From contig NZ_FZQA01000001.1 of NCBI RefSeq assembly GCF_900199215.1, positions 868,001-932,000 on the forward strand: 64,000 bases of DNA, in the 5' to 3' direction. The position numbers and the translations under genes are program-made. Source of the stretch: Amphiplicatus metriothermophilus (lineage in GTDB: Bacteria; Pseudomonadota; Alphaproteobacteria; Caulobacterales; Parvularculaceae). Below are positions 9,115 through 17,979 of the stretch, one piece after another. Below the pieces are notes generated by a model that saw only the letters and a list, made by a program, of their open reading frames with translations, was not told the origin of the DNA and ran no database searches. Position 1 is the stretch's first letter. Each line of letters opens with the position of its first letter.

Positions 9115-10518
9115 CTATTCGGCTTCCAACGCCGCGAGGACGTCGGCGCAGAAGCGCGCGATGTCGAAGCTGACCGTCGGGCTTTCATCGAAGCCGCGGC
9201 GCACGACGACGACGTTCCGTTCCGGGACGATCATCACATATTGCCCGCGATTGCCCATTGCAGCGAAGCTGCCCTCGGGCAGGCCGTGGCGCGGCCCGAA
9301 CAGCCAGAATTGCGCGCCGTAGCCGGGCCGGCCTTCCGGCGGCTGCGAAGGCGCCGGCGTCGCGACGAACGCGGCCCAGCCCTCGGGAAGGATGCGCGCG
9401 CCGTTCCATACGCCGTCGTTGAGATAAAGAAGGCCGAGCCGGGCGAGGTCGCGCGCCGTCGTCCACACCTGGCTCGACAGCACGAAATCGCCGTTCCAGT
9501 CGGTTTCGAGAAAGGTCCGGTTCATGCCGAGCGGAAACAGCAGCTTCTCGTAAGGAAAGCGCCAATAGGCGCCGTCGTCGCCCATGCGTTCGCGCAGCGC
9601 GCGCATCGCCGCCATGGTGTCGTTGTTGGCGTAGCGCCAGCGCGTTCCGGGCGCGGCGACGAGCCGGTTCGGGATCGCGTGATCGACGACGAGCCCGCCG
9701 CCGAAATAGACGTCGTCGGTGCGGTTGCCGGCCGTAAGCGACGTAAGCCCGCTCGACATGTGCAACAGATTCTCGATCGTGATCGCCGCGCGCGGATCGC
9801 CCGGCGCCGACCATTGGGCGAGGCCGGCCGGCTCGCCTGGCGCGATCAGGCCCTGATGCGCGGCCGCGCCGATGATCGTCGCCGCGATCGACTTCGCGAC
9901 CGACCAGGTGCGCTGGGGAACGTCCGGGCCGAATCCGTCCCGATATTTTTCTGCGACGATGCGCCCGTCCTTCACGACCACCACCGCTGTCGTCTCTGTT
10001 TTCTCTCCATAGCTCGCCCGGTCGAAGGCCGCCGCGACCACGGCGTCGAGGGCGGGGTCGGGATCGATCGCGACATGCTCGCCCGCCGGCCATTCGGCGC
10101 GGCTGTCCTTGCGCGGCCGGTCGAGCGAAAGCCGCGGCAGGCGCCCGGCCAGGGAGGCGTCGGCGCCGCTCGGCAACTGCGCGCAGCCGAGCAGCGGGCG
10201 CCAGGCGGCGATGCGCGGCGGAAATCCTTCCGCATAAGCGACCGAGACGGTCTTGTTCTTCTCGTCGATGCGTGCGGCCGGCAGCGCCGCCATCGCCTCG
10301 CGATAGTCTGCGTAAATATTGGCGAGCTCGTCGCGGTCGATCTCGTCGAGGCTGCGGCCCGCATTGAAATGCGCCGAGCAGGCGAAGGCCGCCTTGTAGC
10401 CGGCGACGAGCGACAGATGGGCCGGGTCGGCCTCCTGGGCGCGGGCGGGGCCGGACAGGGCTGCGAGCAGCGCAAGCGTCGCGGCGCCAGGCAAGGAGCG
10501 GAACGAAGCGGCGATCAT
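9115..10518 (-). CDS. Exported serine hydrolase, class C beta-lactamase fold
   Basis: A 467-residue protein with a signal peptide (about 1-27, cleavage near ARAQ) and a penicillin-binding/class C beta-lactamase-type domain from about 150. The catalytic SxxK is S206-V-A-K209 (in TWSVAKSIAAT) and the YxN triad element is Y296-A-N298. The third, KTG-like motif is not standard: the equivalent region reads MGNRGQY. This pattern is common in esterases and 6-aminohexanoate-dimer-hydrolase-like enzymes, so the substrate (ester, amide or peptide) cannot be assigned and antibiotic resistance should not be inferred. The N-terminal 120 residues are a separate alpha-rich segment. Confidence 0.85.
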   Translation of the reverse strand: MIAASFRSLPGAATLALLAALSGPARAQEADPAHLSLVAGYKAAFACSAHFNAGRSLDEIDRDELANIYADYREAMAALPAARIDEKNKTVSVAYAEGFPPRIAAWRPLLGCAQLPSGADASLAGRLPRLSLDRPRKDSRAEWPAGEHVAIDPDPALDAVVAAAFDRASYGEKTETTAVVVVKDGRIVAEKYRDGFGPDVPQRTWSVAKSIAATIIGAAAHQGLIAPGEPAGLAQWSAPGDPRAAITIENLLHMSSGLTSLTAGNRTDDVYFGGGLVVDHAIPNRLVAAPGTRWRYANNDTMAAMRALRERMGDDGAYWRFPYEKLLFPLGMNRTFLETDWNGDFVLSSQVWTTARDLARLGLLYLNDGVWNGARILPEGWAAFVATPAPSQPPEGRPGYGAQFWLFGPRHGLPEGSFAAMGNRGQYVMIVPERNVVVVRRGFDESPTVSFDIARFCADVLAALEAE

Positions 10519-10791
10519 GACGGAGCCTTTCCTTGAGCGATCCGGTTTATGCGGGCCGGCTTAGAGGCGGTCGGGCGCAGCGCGCCTGCGGGCGCGCGAA
10601 CGGTCTTGTCGATTGCCGTCGAAGACGCCCGCGACGATAGGCCGGCGGGGTCCATGAAAAAAGTCTCGGGCTCGGCGGGCGCGCCCGATTTCCGCCTTCT
10701 CGGCCGGCGATGCTGTGCGGGCGCGCGCTTGAGGCGGCAGGCGCGTTCGCCGTATGAGAAACCCATGACGATGGCGTTCCAGAGCGGGGGA

Positions 10792-12069
10792 ATGATGCGA
10801 AAGGCGGGGCGAAAAACGACGAAGCTGGCGGCAAGCCTGCTGACGGCGCTTGTAACGGCGTTTCCGGCGGCGGGGCTTTCCGCCGCAACGGCGCAGGAGC
10901 CTTCCTTCGAGGAGTGGCTCGACGGCTTCCGCGCCGAGGCGGCGGCCGCGGGCGTGCGCCCCGACGTGATCGAGGGCGCGCTCTCCGGCGTCGCGCCCAT
11001 CGACCGGGTCTTCGAGATCAACGACAACCAGCCTGAATTCGCCCGCGCAATTTGGGATTACCTCGACGGCGCGCTCTCGGCGAAACGCATCGAGACCGGC
11101 CGGGCCAAGCTCGCCGAGCATCGAGACCTTCTTCGCCGCATCGAGACGGCCTACGGCGTCGACGCCGAAATCCTGGTCGCGATCTGGGGGCTCGAGTCCT
11201 CCTACGGCGCGGTGATGGGCGATTACGACGTCGTCGCCGCGCTCGCCACGCTCGCCTGGAAGGGCAGGCGCTCGGGCTACGGGCGCAGCCAGCTCATCGG
11301 CGCGCTGAAGATTCTGCAGAACGGCTACGCCGCCCGCGACGAGCTCAAAGGCTCCTGGGCCGGGGCGATGGGCCAGACCCAGTTCGTGCCGACGACCTAT
11401 CTCTCCTATGCGGTCGACTTCGACGGCGACGGCCGACGCGATCTTTGGCGCGATCTCGGCGACGTGTTCGCTTCGACCGCCAATTATCTCGCCGCGTCCG
11501 GTTATCGCGCCGATGATCCGTGGGCGGTTGAAGTGATATTGCCTGACGGCTTCGATTACGCTCTCGCAAAGCCAAATTATCGACGCGCGCTCGCCGAATG
11601 GGCGGCGATGGGGATCAGGGGCGCGCAAGGATCCCTGATCGGGCGCTACGATCCGAACCTTCGCGGGCGGGTCTTTCTGCCCGCCGGCGCGCGCGGGCCG
11701 GCTTTTCTCGTCTTCGGCAATTTCGAGGCGATCCTGAAATACAATAATTCGACCGCCTACGGACTGGCGGTCGGGCTTCTGTCAGAGGCGGTGGCCGGCG
11801 GCGCGCCGGCGCTCGTGCGCGACTGGCCGCGCGACGATCGCGCGCTCACCCTGTCCGAGCGCAAGGCGCTGCAGCAGGCGCTGAAAGATCACGGCTTCGA
11901 TCCCGGTCCCGTAGACGGCATCATCGGCGCAGGCACGAAACGGGCCCTGCGCGCCTGGCAGCAGAAAGAGGGCCTGCCCGCCGACGGCTACGCTTCGGCC
12001 ACGATGCTGGCGCTGCTCACCGCGCGTCTGCCGGCGACGGAGGAAAGCGCCGCGGCGCAGGAGCGATAG
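10792..12069 (+). CDS. Lytic murein transglycosylase, MltB family, with peptidoglycan-binding domain
   Basis: A 425-residue periplasmic enzyme that cleaves peptidoglycan glycan strands with formation of 1,6-anhydro-MurNAc ends. I start it at the tandem ATGs at 10792/10795 because this gives a clean signal peptide (MMRKAGRKTTKLAASLLTAL, cleavage near ATAQ); the open frame extends upstream to 10549 without a plausible protein. The catalytic glutamate is about E135 in WGLESSYG, followed by MGQTQFVPTTYL. The last 65-70 residues (KALQQALKDHGFDPGPVDG onward) are a PG_binding_1 domain. There is no lipobox cysteine, so it is a soluble MltB-type form. It diverges from the serine hydrolase. Confidence 0.92.
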   Translation: MMRKAGRKTTKLAASLLTALVTAFPAAGLSAATAQEPSFEEWLDGFRAEAAAAGVRPDVIEGALSGVAPIDRVFEINDNQPEFARAIWDYLDGALSAKRIETGRAKLAEHRDLLRRIETAYGVDAEILVAIWGLESSYGAVMGDYDVVAALATLAWKGRRSGYGRSQLIGALKILQNGYAARDELKGSWAGAMGQTQFVPTTYLSYAVDFDGDGRRDLWRDLGDVFASTANYLAASGYRADDPWAVEVILPDGFDYALAKPNYRRALAEWAAMGIRGAQGSLIGRYDPNLRGRVFLPAGARGPAFLVFGNFEAILKYNNSTAYGLAVGLLSEAVAGGAPALVRDWPRDDRALTLSERKALQQALKDHGFDPGPVDGIIGAGTKRALRAWQQKEGLPADGYASATMLALLTARLPATEESAAAQER

Positions 12070-12106
12070 AAATATTTTGAAATAATTTGTGAACAGCCGG
12101 CTCTTG

Positions 12107-12117
12107 CTGCACTGCAC
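12107..12117 (+). promoter_or_regulatory. Candidate PhaR operator upstream of phasin gene
   Basis: CTGCACTGCAC matches the CTGC-N3-GCAG consensus described for the polyhydroxyalkanoate regulator PhaR of Rhodobacter at 7 of 8 fixed bases. It lies in the AT-rich gap 80 bases before the phasin ATG. The match is short, so only its position in front of a phasin gene makes it credible. No phaR gene is in this window. Confidence 0.4.
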
Positions 12118-12196
12118 AAAAATCACTAGCTGAAGCGCACGCTGCGCCGCAACAGATCCTGCGGCGCGATCTGTCTTGAGGAGGAGGAGTTCCACC

Positions 12197-12739
12197 ATGG
12201 CCACCGCCGCCAAAAAAGCCGCTCTGCGCCGCGCGCCCAAAACCGCCGCACCGGAGACCGAAACCCCCGAAGCCGCGCCGGAAATCGCGGCGAATGAAGC
12301 CTTCGCGACCGCCGGCGCCTTCGCCGAAACCGCCGCGCGTCAGTACGACGCGTTTCTGACCGCCTTCAACGGCCAGGCCGAAGCGGTCCGCGAGAACGCC
12401 GAGGAGTTCGCCGAGGCCGCCCGCGCCAATCTGGAGACGATCCAGAACCGCGCCCGCGCCGTGAGCGCCGACTTCGTCGCGGCCGCGCAGGACGAGACCG
12501 CCCGCGCGATCGACTTCGCCAACGAACTCGTCCGCGCGCGCACCGTCGCCGACGCGCTCGAGATCCAGCGCGACTACTGGACGAACCTTTTCGAGACGCG
12601 CCTCGAGCGCGTCCGCAAGCTCGCAGACGCCTCGGTCGAGACCGCGCGCGAGAGCTTCGAGCCTTTCGCCAAGTCGCTGAACGCGGCGGCTGCGACCGCA
12701 GGCTCGCTGGGAAAAGTCTTCCCCTTCGCCGCGAAGTAA
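12197..12739 (+). CDS. Phasin family protein
   Basis: A 180-residue phasin-type protein that should coat polyhydroxyalkanoate granules or act as a related amphipathic scaffold. After an alanine/lysine/proline-rich N-terminal 40 residues, the rest is a long amphipathic helical region with no cysteines (FNGQAEAVRENAEEFAEAA, RDYWTNLFETRLERVRKLAD), typical of PF09361 phasins. The ATG at 12197 has a very strong purine-rich ribosome-binding site (GAGGAGGAG, 12179-12189); a TTG seven codons upstream overlaps that site and is not preferred. It is followed by an intrinsic terminator, so it is probably a single, highly translated gene. No PHA synthase is nearby. Confidence 0.88.
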   Translation: MATAAKKAALRRAPKTAAPETETPEAAPEIAANEAFATAGAFAETAARQYDAFLTAFNGQAEAVRENAEEFAEAARANLETIQNRARAVSADFVAAAQDETARAIDFANELVRARTVADALEIQRDYWTNLFETRLERVRKLADASVETARESFEPFAKSLNAAAATAGSLGKVFPFAAK

Positions 12740-12759
12740 GGCGAAATCGACGCGAGTTC

Positions 12760-12794
12760 AAAACGGCCTTTCCCGCAAGGGGGAGGGCCGTTTT
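12760..12794. terminator. Bidirectional intrinsic terminator
   Basis: AAAACGGCC (12760-12768) and GGCCGTTTT (12786-12794) form a perfect 9-bp stem, with an inner TCCC/GGGA pairing shortening the loop. The A- and T-runs are built into the arms, so it works in both directions. It separates the convergent phasin and ArsC/Spx-like genes. Confidence 0.85.
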
Positions 12795-12807
12795 CATTTG
12801 CGGGGCG

Positions 12808-13146
12808 TCAGAGCAGGGCTTCGCGCGTCGCGTCCGACCAGCCGATGAAGACCTTGCCGTCCATCTCGATCACCGGGCGCTTGATGAGCGTCGGATTCGC
12901 GGCCATGAGGGCGAGCGCTTTTTTCTCGTCGAGATTTTCCTTGTCCGCCGCGTCGAGCCCGCGCCACGTGGTCGAGCTTCTGTTGAGCAGCTTCCGCCAG
13001 CCGGCGGCCTTCGCCCATGCTTCGATCTGTTTGCGCGACGCGCCGTCCGCGCGCAGGTCGACAAAATCGACCGCGCGCCCTGACTCCTTCAGGGCGCGGA
13101 TCGCCTTGCGGCACGCATCGCAGGTCTTGAGGCCGTAGAGTTTCAA
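12808..13146 (-). CDS. ArsC/Spx-family thioredoxin-fold protein (YffB-like)
   Basis: A 112-residue thioredoxin-fold protein of the ArsC/Spx/YffB family. The N-terminal motif is C9-D-A-C12 in LKTCDACRKAI, then an RxDL-type strand and the conserved KRPVIEMDGKVFIGW segment near the C-terminus. Family members are glutaredoxin-dependent arsenate reductases, redox switches or proteins of unknown activity. The CxxC form resembles YffB-type proteins rather than classical plasmid ArsC. It is the last gene of a leftward mnmC-cbs-arsC-like series, 8 bases after cbs. A role in arsenate resistance is not supported by any neighbour. Confidence 0.85.
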   Translation of the reverse strand: MKLYGLKTCDACRKAIRALKESGRAVDFVDLRADGASRKQIEAWAKAAGWRKLLNRSSTTWRGLDAADKENLDEKKALALMAANPTLIKRPVIEMDGKVFIGWSDATREALL

Positions 13147-13153
13147 AGTCGCC

Positions 13154-14542
13154 TCACGCCACTTGCAATCTGAGATAATTCAGCAGATCCGTTCGCGTGA
13201 TGAGGCCCTCGAACTTGCCGTTCGTCATCACCACGGCGACGTGGCCCTTGGCGAAGACGGGCAGCAGCTCCTCCATCGGCTCCGAAGCGTCTAGGGTCTC
13301 GACCCGGTAAGTCATGGCCGACTTCACCGGCTCCTTGAACTTCTCGCGCTCGCGCACGACGGCGAAGAGGATGTCCTCCTCGTCGATGAGGCCGGCGAGC
13401 GAGCCGTCCTCGTTCAGCACGGGAAGCTGCGAGATGTCGTAGAGCTTCATCCGTCCGTAGGCGGCCATGAGCGTGTCGTCCGGCCCGACCGTCACCGTCG
13501 CGTGCTCGGAATGCTTGCGGCTGATGAGGTCGGTGAGATCGCCCTTGGGCGGGCGCTTCAGGAAGCCCTGATCGTACATCCAGAAGTCATTGAACATCTT
13601 GGAGAGATATTTGTCGCCGCGGTCGCAGACGAAGGCGACGACGCGCTTCTTCTCGCTCTGGGCGCGGCAGTATTTGAGCGCGGCGGCGAGGATCGTGCCG
13701 GAGGACGAACCGGCGAGCACGCCCTCCCGGCGCAGAAGCTCGCGCGCGGCCTCGAAGCTTTCCCTGTCGGTGACGGCGTAGGCGCGCTTGACGCGCGACA
13801 GGTCGCAGATGTCGGGAATGAAATCCTCGCCGATGCCTTCGACGAGCCAGGAGCCGACGGCGTTGGGCTTCTGGCCGGTGTTGACGTAGTCGGCGAGGAT
13901 CGAGCCTTCGGGATCGGCGAGAATGATCTCCACATGCGGCGCGGCCTTCTCGAAGAAGCGCGACAGGCCGGTGATGGTGCCGCCCGACCCGACGCCGGCG
14001 ACGAGGGCGTGCATGTCCTCGCCCATCTGGGCCCAAATCTCCGGGCCGGTCGTCGTCTCATGCGCCTTGGGATTTGCGGGATTGCCGAATTGGTTGACGT
14101 AGAAAGCCCCGGTCTCTTCGGCGATGCGTTGGGCGACGTCCTGATAATATTCCGGGTGCCCCTTGCCGACGTCGGAGCGCGTGAGGCGCACGTCCGCGCC
14201 GAACGCCTTGAGGTGGAAGATCTTCTCCTGCGCCATCTTGTCGGGCACGACGATGATGAGGCGATAGCCCTTTTGCGCGGCGATCAGGGCGAGCGCGAGG
14301 CCGGTGTTGCCGGCCGTCGCCTCGACGATCGTTCCGCCCGGCTTCAGCTTGCCGCTCTTTTCCGCCTCCTCGATCATGGCGAGGCCGATGCGGTCCTTGA
14401 TCGAGCCGCCGGGATTGTTGGATTCAAGCTTCAAAAAGAGTTCGCATGGGCCGGCGTCGATATTCGACACCTTGACCATGGGCGTCTTGCCGATGCCTTC
14501 GAGCACGTTGTCGAGGACGGGTCCGAACGCGGTTTCTTTCAT
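13154..14542 (-). CDS. cbs: Cystathionine beta-synthase (PLP domain plus CBS pair)
   Basis: A 462-residue PLP enzyme that condenses homocysteine with serine (or O-acetylserine) to cystathionine. The Schiff-base lysine is K49 in GGSIKDRIG, and the phosphate-binding loop is GSGGTITG near 180. Two CBS domains follow from about 335 to the end, as in regulated cystathionine beta-synthases; bacterial cysteine synthases usually lack them. There is no haem-binding N-terminal extension. It lies 52 bases downstream of mnmC and 8 bases before the ArsC-like gene. A trans-sulfuration lyase starts at 16703 on the other strand, so both steps of homocysteine-to-cysteine conversion are encoded within 5 kb. 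Confidence 0.92.
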   Translation of the reverse strand: MKETAFGPVLDNVLEGIGKTPMVKVSNIDAGPCELFLKLESNNPGGSIKDRIGLAMIEEAEKSGKLKPGGTIVEATAGNTGLALALIAAQKGYRLIIVVPDKMAQEKIFHLKAFGADVRLTRSDVGKGHPEYYQDVAQRIAEETGAFYVNQFGNPANPKAHETTTGPEIWAQMGEDMHALVAGVGSGGTITGLSRFFEKAAPHVEIILADPEGSILADYVNTGQKPNAVGSWLVEGIGEDFIPDICDLSRVKRAYAVTDRESFEAARELLRREGVLAGSSSGTILAAALKYCRAQSEKKRVVAFVCDRGDKYLSKMFNDFWMYDQGFLKRPPKGDLTDLISRKHSEHATVTVGPDDTLMAAYGRMKLYDISQLPVLNEDGSLAGLIDEEDILFAVVREREKFKEPVKSAMTYRVETLDASEPMEELLPVFAKGHVAVVMTNGKFEGLITRTDLLNYLRLQVA

Positions 14543-14594
14543 CAGATTCTCTCCGCCGATGTTGAGACGGACTTAACGCGAATTCTTCGCCAAG

Positions 14595-16574
14595 TCATGG
14601 GGCGGCCCGGATCGCGCTAGCCTTTCTCATGCGGCGGGCGCGCCTGAGCGCGCGGATGAAAAAACGCGCCGGATGCAGCGCCTCGGCGATTTCATGATCG
14701 ACGGGCGCGGGCTCGCCGGTCATCTCGGCGGCGATCATCGCCGCGGCGAGGGGGGCGGTCACGAGCCCGCGCGAGCCGAGCCCGGCGAGAATGTAGACGC
14801 GGGGAAGGGCCTCGCCGGGCGGGAAGGCCCTGCGCGCGCCGGCGCGCAGATCGTCATAGGCTGCGCCGTAAAAGCCCAGATCGGGCGCCGGACCGGCGAC
14901 CGGCAGCCGGTCCGGCGTCTGGCAGCGGACGGAGGCGCGCGGGCGCGCGGCCGCCGGATCGAGCCGGCGGGCGATCGCCGGCGCGACAGCGGCGAGGGCG
15001 GCGATGTTCGCTTCGCTCGCGCGGCGCGAAGAGGAGGGCGCCGCGCCCACGCCCAGCCGTTCATAGGTCGCGCCGATGACCAGCCCGCCCTGCGGGGCGG
15101 GCGCGGCGTAGGCGCCGCAGGCGCGCGCGCCCGACGGGGGCGCGACGTCCGGGAACCAGTCAATCTGGCCGGCGACGCGCGTCAAGGGCAGCCCGCGCGC
15201 CTCGACGAAGCGCAACGCGTCGGCCCCGTTCGCCAGCACGGCCGCGGCGAAACCTTCATGCAGGCCGCCGTCGGTCTCGACCGCGATCGCCGCCCCGTCG
15301 CGGACGAGCCGGCGCGCGCGGGCGCGCACGACCGGCGCCGCGCCCGCCAGCGCTTCGACGAGACGGCGGGGATCGATCACGCCCGCCTGCGGCAGGAACA
15401 GGCCGTCCGCTTCACGCTTCAGCCAGTCCGGCGGCAGAAGCCCGCTTTGCGCGATGCGTTCAAGGCGGTCCTTATCCGCTGCGTCCTTCGCGCCGAGCAG
15501 CACGCCGCAGGGAAGATATATCGGCCTTTCTTCTTCGCCCATGCCTGCGTCTGAGGCGTCCGCCAAGTCATTCAGCACACGAATTGCATAAAGATAGGCG
15601 GCGAGGAAAAATCGCGCCGCCGGGCCGGCGTCGAGGTCGAGCCGCGGCATGACAAGTCCTGCAGGATTGCCCGAGGCGCCGGCGGCCAGCGCCTCGGCCT
15701 CGAAGATCACGGGGACCAGTCCCGCCCGCTGCGCGGCGCGCGCCATGCTCGCCCCGGCGATTCCGCCGCCGATGACGGCGACGCGCGCGCCCGGATCGAG
15801 CCTGGCGCCGTTTACGGACTGAAACCATGGCGCGCGCTTCGAACGCGCGACGGTCGGCGCGTCGAGCCGACCCGCCAGCATTTCTTTCTTGCGCCCGAAA
15901 CCAGGGCGTTTTTCGTGAGCGAAGCCCGCTTCGGCGAGACGGCGCCGCACGGCGCCGGCGACGGTGAAGGTGGCGAATGTCGCGCCCGGCTTCGACAGGC
16001 GCGCGGCCTCGCGAAACAGCGCCGCGCGCCACATCTCGGGATTTTTCGACGGGGCGAAGCCGTCGAAAAACCAGGCGTCGATTTCGCCCTCGGCGCGCGC
16101 GAGCATCGCGCCGGCCTCGCCGTATGCCAGGGTCAGCGCGACGTCCCCGTCGAGATCGAGACGGTGAAAGCCCGCGACCGGCGGCGGCAGAAGCGCGCGC
16201 AGGCGCGCCGACAGCTCGGCGAGCGCAGGCCAGGCCGCGTGCGCGCGCGCCATGTCCTGCGCCGACAGAGGCCAGGCTTCGACGGAGAAAACCCGCAGCC
16301 GCGCGCCGGCGGGCTTATCCGTCTCGCGCCACAGCGCCCAGCTCATCAGAACGTTGAGTCCCGATCCGAAGCCGAGCTCGCCGATGGCGAAACGCCCCCC
16401 TTTCGCGAAGCGCCGGGGAAGGTCGTTCCCGTTCATGAAAACATGCGCGGCTTCGGCCGGTCCGTGTCCGGAGAAATAGACGTCGCCAAAGGCGCGCGCC
16501 CGCGGCGCGCCGTCTTCCCAGTCGACTTCGGCCGGCAGGATGCGCGGCGCCATTTCGTCCTTTCCGCCGGTCAT
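14595..16574 (-). CDS. mnmC: Bifunctional tRNA mnm5s2U biosynthesis protein MnmC
   Basis: A 659-residue two-domain enzyme that finishes 5-methylaminomethyl-2-thiouridine at the tRNA wobble base. The N-terminal half is a SAM-dependent methyltransferase (GELGFGSGLN at 65-74; the DGFAPSKNPEMW catalytic segment near 171-182). The C-terminal half is an FAD-dependent oxidase of the DAO family that removes the carboxymethyl group, with dinucleotide motif VAVIGGGIAGASMA at about 265-278. Full domain order and length match MnmC of gammaproteobacteria. It is transcribed toward cbs; its start is 128 bases from the divergent lyase gene. Confidence 0.93.
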   Translation of the reverse strand: MTGGKDEMAPRILPAEVDWEDGAPRARAFGDVYFSGHGPAEAAHVFMNGNDLPRRFAKGGRFAIGELGFGSGLNVLMSWALWRETDKPAGARLRVFSVEAWPLSAQDMARAHAAWPALAELSARLRALLPPPVAGFHRLDLDGDVALTLAYGEAGAMLARAEGEIDAWFFDGFAPSKNPEMWRAALFREAARLSKPGATFATFTVAGAVRRRLAEAGFAHEKRPGFGRKKEMLAGRLDAPTVARSKRAPWFQSVNGARLDPGARVAVIGGGIAGASMARAAQRAGLVPVIFEAEALAAGASGNPAGLVMPRLDLDAGPAARFFLAAYLYAIRVLNDLADASDAGMGEEERPIYLPCGVLLGAKDAADKDRLERIAQSGLLPPDWLKREADGLFLPQAGVIDPRRLVEALAGAAPVVRARARRLVRDGAAIAVETDGGLHEGFAAAVLANGADALRFVEARGLPLTRVAGQIDWFPDVAPPSGARACGAYAAPAPQGGLVIGATYERLGVGAAPSSSRRASEANIAALAAVAPAIARRLDPAAARPRASVRCQTPDRLPVAGPAPDLGFYGAAYDDLRAGARRAFPPGEALPRVYILAGLGSRGLVTAPLAAAMIAAEMTGEPAPVDHEIAEALHPARFFIRALRRARRMRKASAIRAAP

Positions 16575-16702
16575 GGCGAGGCTTTAGCGCGGTTTCGCGC
16601 GGCGGCCTATGGGGCTTTCGCCGGCCGCCCCTTGGGAAAGGCCGGAAAGTGCGATAGCACAGCGCGAGCCTTTCCTTGCCCGGACAGCCCGCGAACCCGC
16701 TC

Positions 16703-17869
16703 ATGACCGAACAGAAAAACCGCCCCGCCTTCGCGACCCGCGCGATCCACGCCGGCCAGGAGCCCGATCCGCTCACCGGCGCGGTCATGCAGCCGATCTA
16801 CCAGACCTCGACCTACGCCCAGGAAAGCCCCGGCGTGCACAAGGGGTTCGTCTACGCCCGCGGCGCAAACCCGACGCGCTTCGCCTACGAGCGCTGCCTC
16901 GCCGATCTCGAGAACGGAGCCCGCGGCTTCGCCTTCGCCTCCGGCATGGCGGCGATCTCGACCATGCTGGAGCTGTTCCCGGCGGGCGCGCATGTGGTCG
17001 CCATGGACGACGTTTACGGCGGCACCTACCGGTTGTTCGAACGGGTGCGCAAGGACTCCGCCGCGCTTTCGGTGTCCTATGTCGATCTGTCGAAGCCGGA
17101 AGCGCTCGACGCGGCCGTTCGCCCCGAAACGAAACTGGTCTGGATCGAGACGCCCACCAATCCGATGCTGAAGATCGTCGACATCGAGGCGGTTTCGAGA
17201 ATCGCCAAGAAGCACGGACTTCTCGTCGGTTGCGATAACACTTTCGCCTCGCCCTATTGTCAGCGGCCGCTCGATCTCGGCGCCGATATCGTGATGCATT
17301 CGGCGACGAAATATATCGCCGGCCATTCCGACGTGGTGGGCGGCGCGCTTGTGGCGAAAGATAATTCGCTCGCGGAACGCCTCGCCTTTCTCCAGAACTC
17401 GGTCGGCGCGATTCAGGGGCCGTTCGATTCGTTTCTGGCGCTGCGCGGGCTGAAGACCCTCGCGTTGCGGCTCGAACGCCATTGCGCGAACGCGCTCAGC
17501 CTCGCTGCGTGGCTGGAGGCCCATCCCGCTGTCGCGCGCGTCGCCTATCCGGGCCTTGAAAGCCATCCCGGCCATGCCGTCGCGCGCCGCCAGATGGACG
17601 CCTTCGGCGGCATGGTGACGATCTGGCTCAAGGGCGGGCTCGAGGCCGCGCGGACCATGCTCGAACGGGTCTCGCTCTTCACGCTCGCCGAGTCGCTGGG
17701 CGGCGTCGAAAGCCTGATCGAGCATCCGGGGCTGATGACTCACGCTTCGGTGCCGGCCGCGCGCCGGGCTGAACTGGGCGTCGACGATTCGCTGGTGCGC
17801 CTGTCGGTGGGCGTCGAGGACGTCGAGGACCTGCGCGCCGATCTCGATCAGGCGCTCAAAGGGTTGTGA
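16703..17869 (+). CDS. Trans-sulfuration PLP enzyme (cystathionine gamma-lyase/synthase-like)
   Basis: A 388-residue Cys/Met-metabolism PLP enzyme. The cofactor lysine is about K203 in HSATKYIAGHSD; the substrate/cofactor segments YARGANPTR, ASGMAAISTML and ETPTNPMLK are present. I start it at the ATG at 16703; the frame extends 9 codons upstream but that part is not conserved. Cystathionine gamma-lyase, gamma-synthase and related enzymes cannot be separated by eye. The nearby cystathionine beta-synthase argues for the lyase direction (cystathionine to cysteine plus 2-oxobutyrate). It is followed after 110 bases by an exported M14 peptidase. Confidence 0.88.
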   Translation: MTEQKNRPAFATRAIHAGQEPDPLTGAVMQPIYQTSTYAQESPGVHKGFVYARGANPTRFAYERCLADLENGARGFAFASGMAAISTMLELFPAGAHVVAMDDVYGGTYRLFERVRKDSAALSVSYVDLSKPEALDAAVRPETKLVWIETPTNPMLKIVDIEAVSRIAKKHGLLVGCDNTFASPYCQRPLDLGADIVMHSATKYIAGHSDVVGGALVAKDNSLAERLAFLQNSVGAIQGPFDSFLALRGLKTLALRLERHCANALSLAAWLEAHPAVARVAYPGLESHPGHAVARRQMDAFGGMVTIWLKGGLEAARTMLERVSLFTLAESLGGVESLIEHPGLMTHASVPAARRAELGVDDSLVRLSVGVEDVEDLRADLDQALKGL

Positions 17870-17979
17870 TCGGCGCGGCGACTGGCGGTTTTTCGGACGT
17901 GACATCGCGCGGCGCGCCGTTAGGATCGCCCCCGAACCCCGCATCATGCCGTCCCATCGTCCCGGAGGAGAAACGCCGC

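Noticed and set aside
9115-10518. True antibiotic beta-lactamase
   Set aside because: SxxK and YxN are present but the third motif is not KTG-like and the N-terminal segment is unlike AmpC; a general serine hydrolase is the safer call.
16575-16702. SAM or SAH riboswitch before the trans-sulfuration lyase
   Set aside because: The 128-base gap has no match to SAM-II or SAH core motifs that I can recognise.
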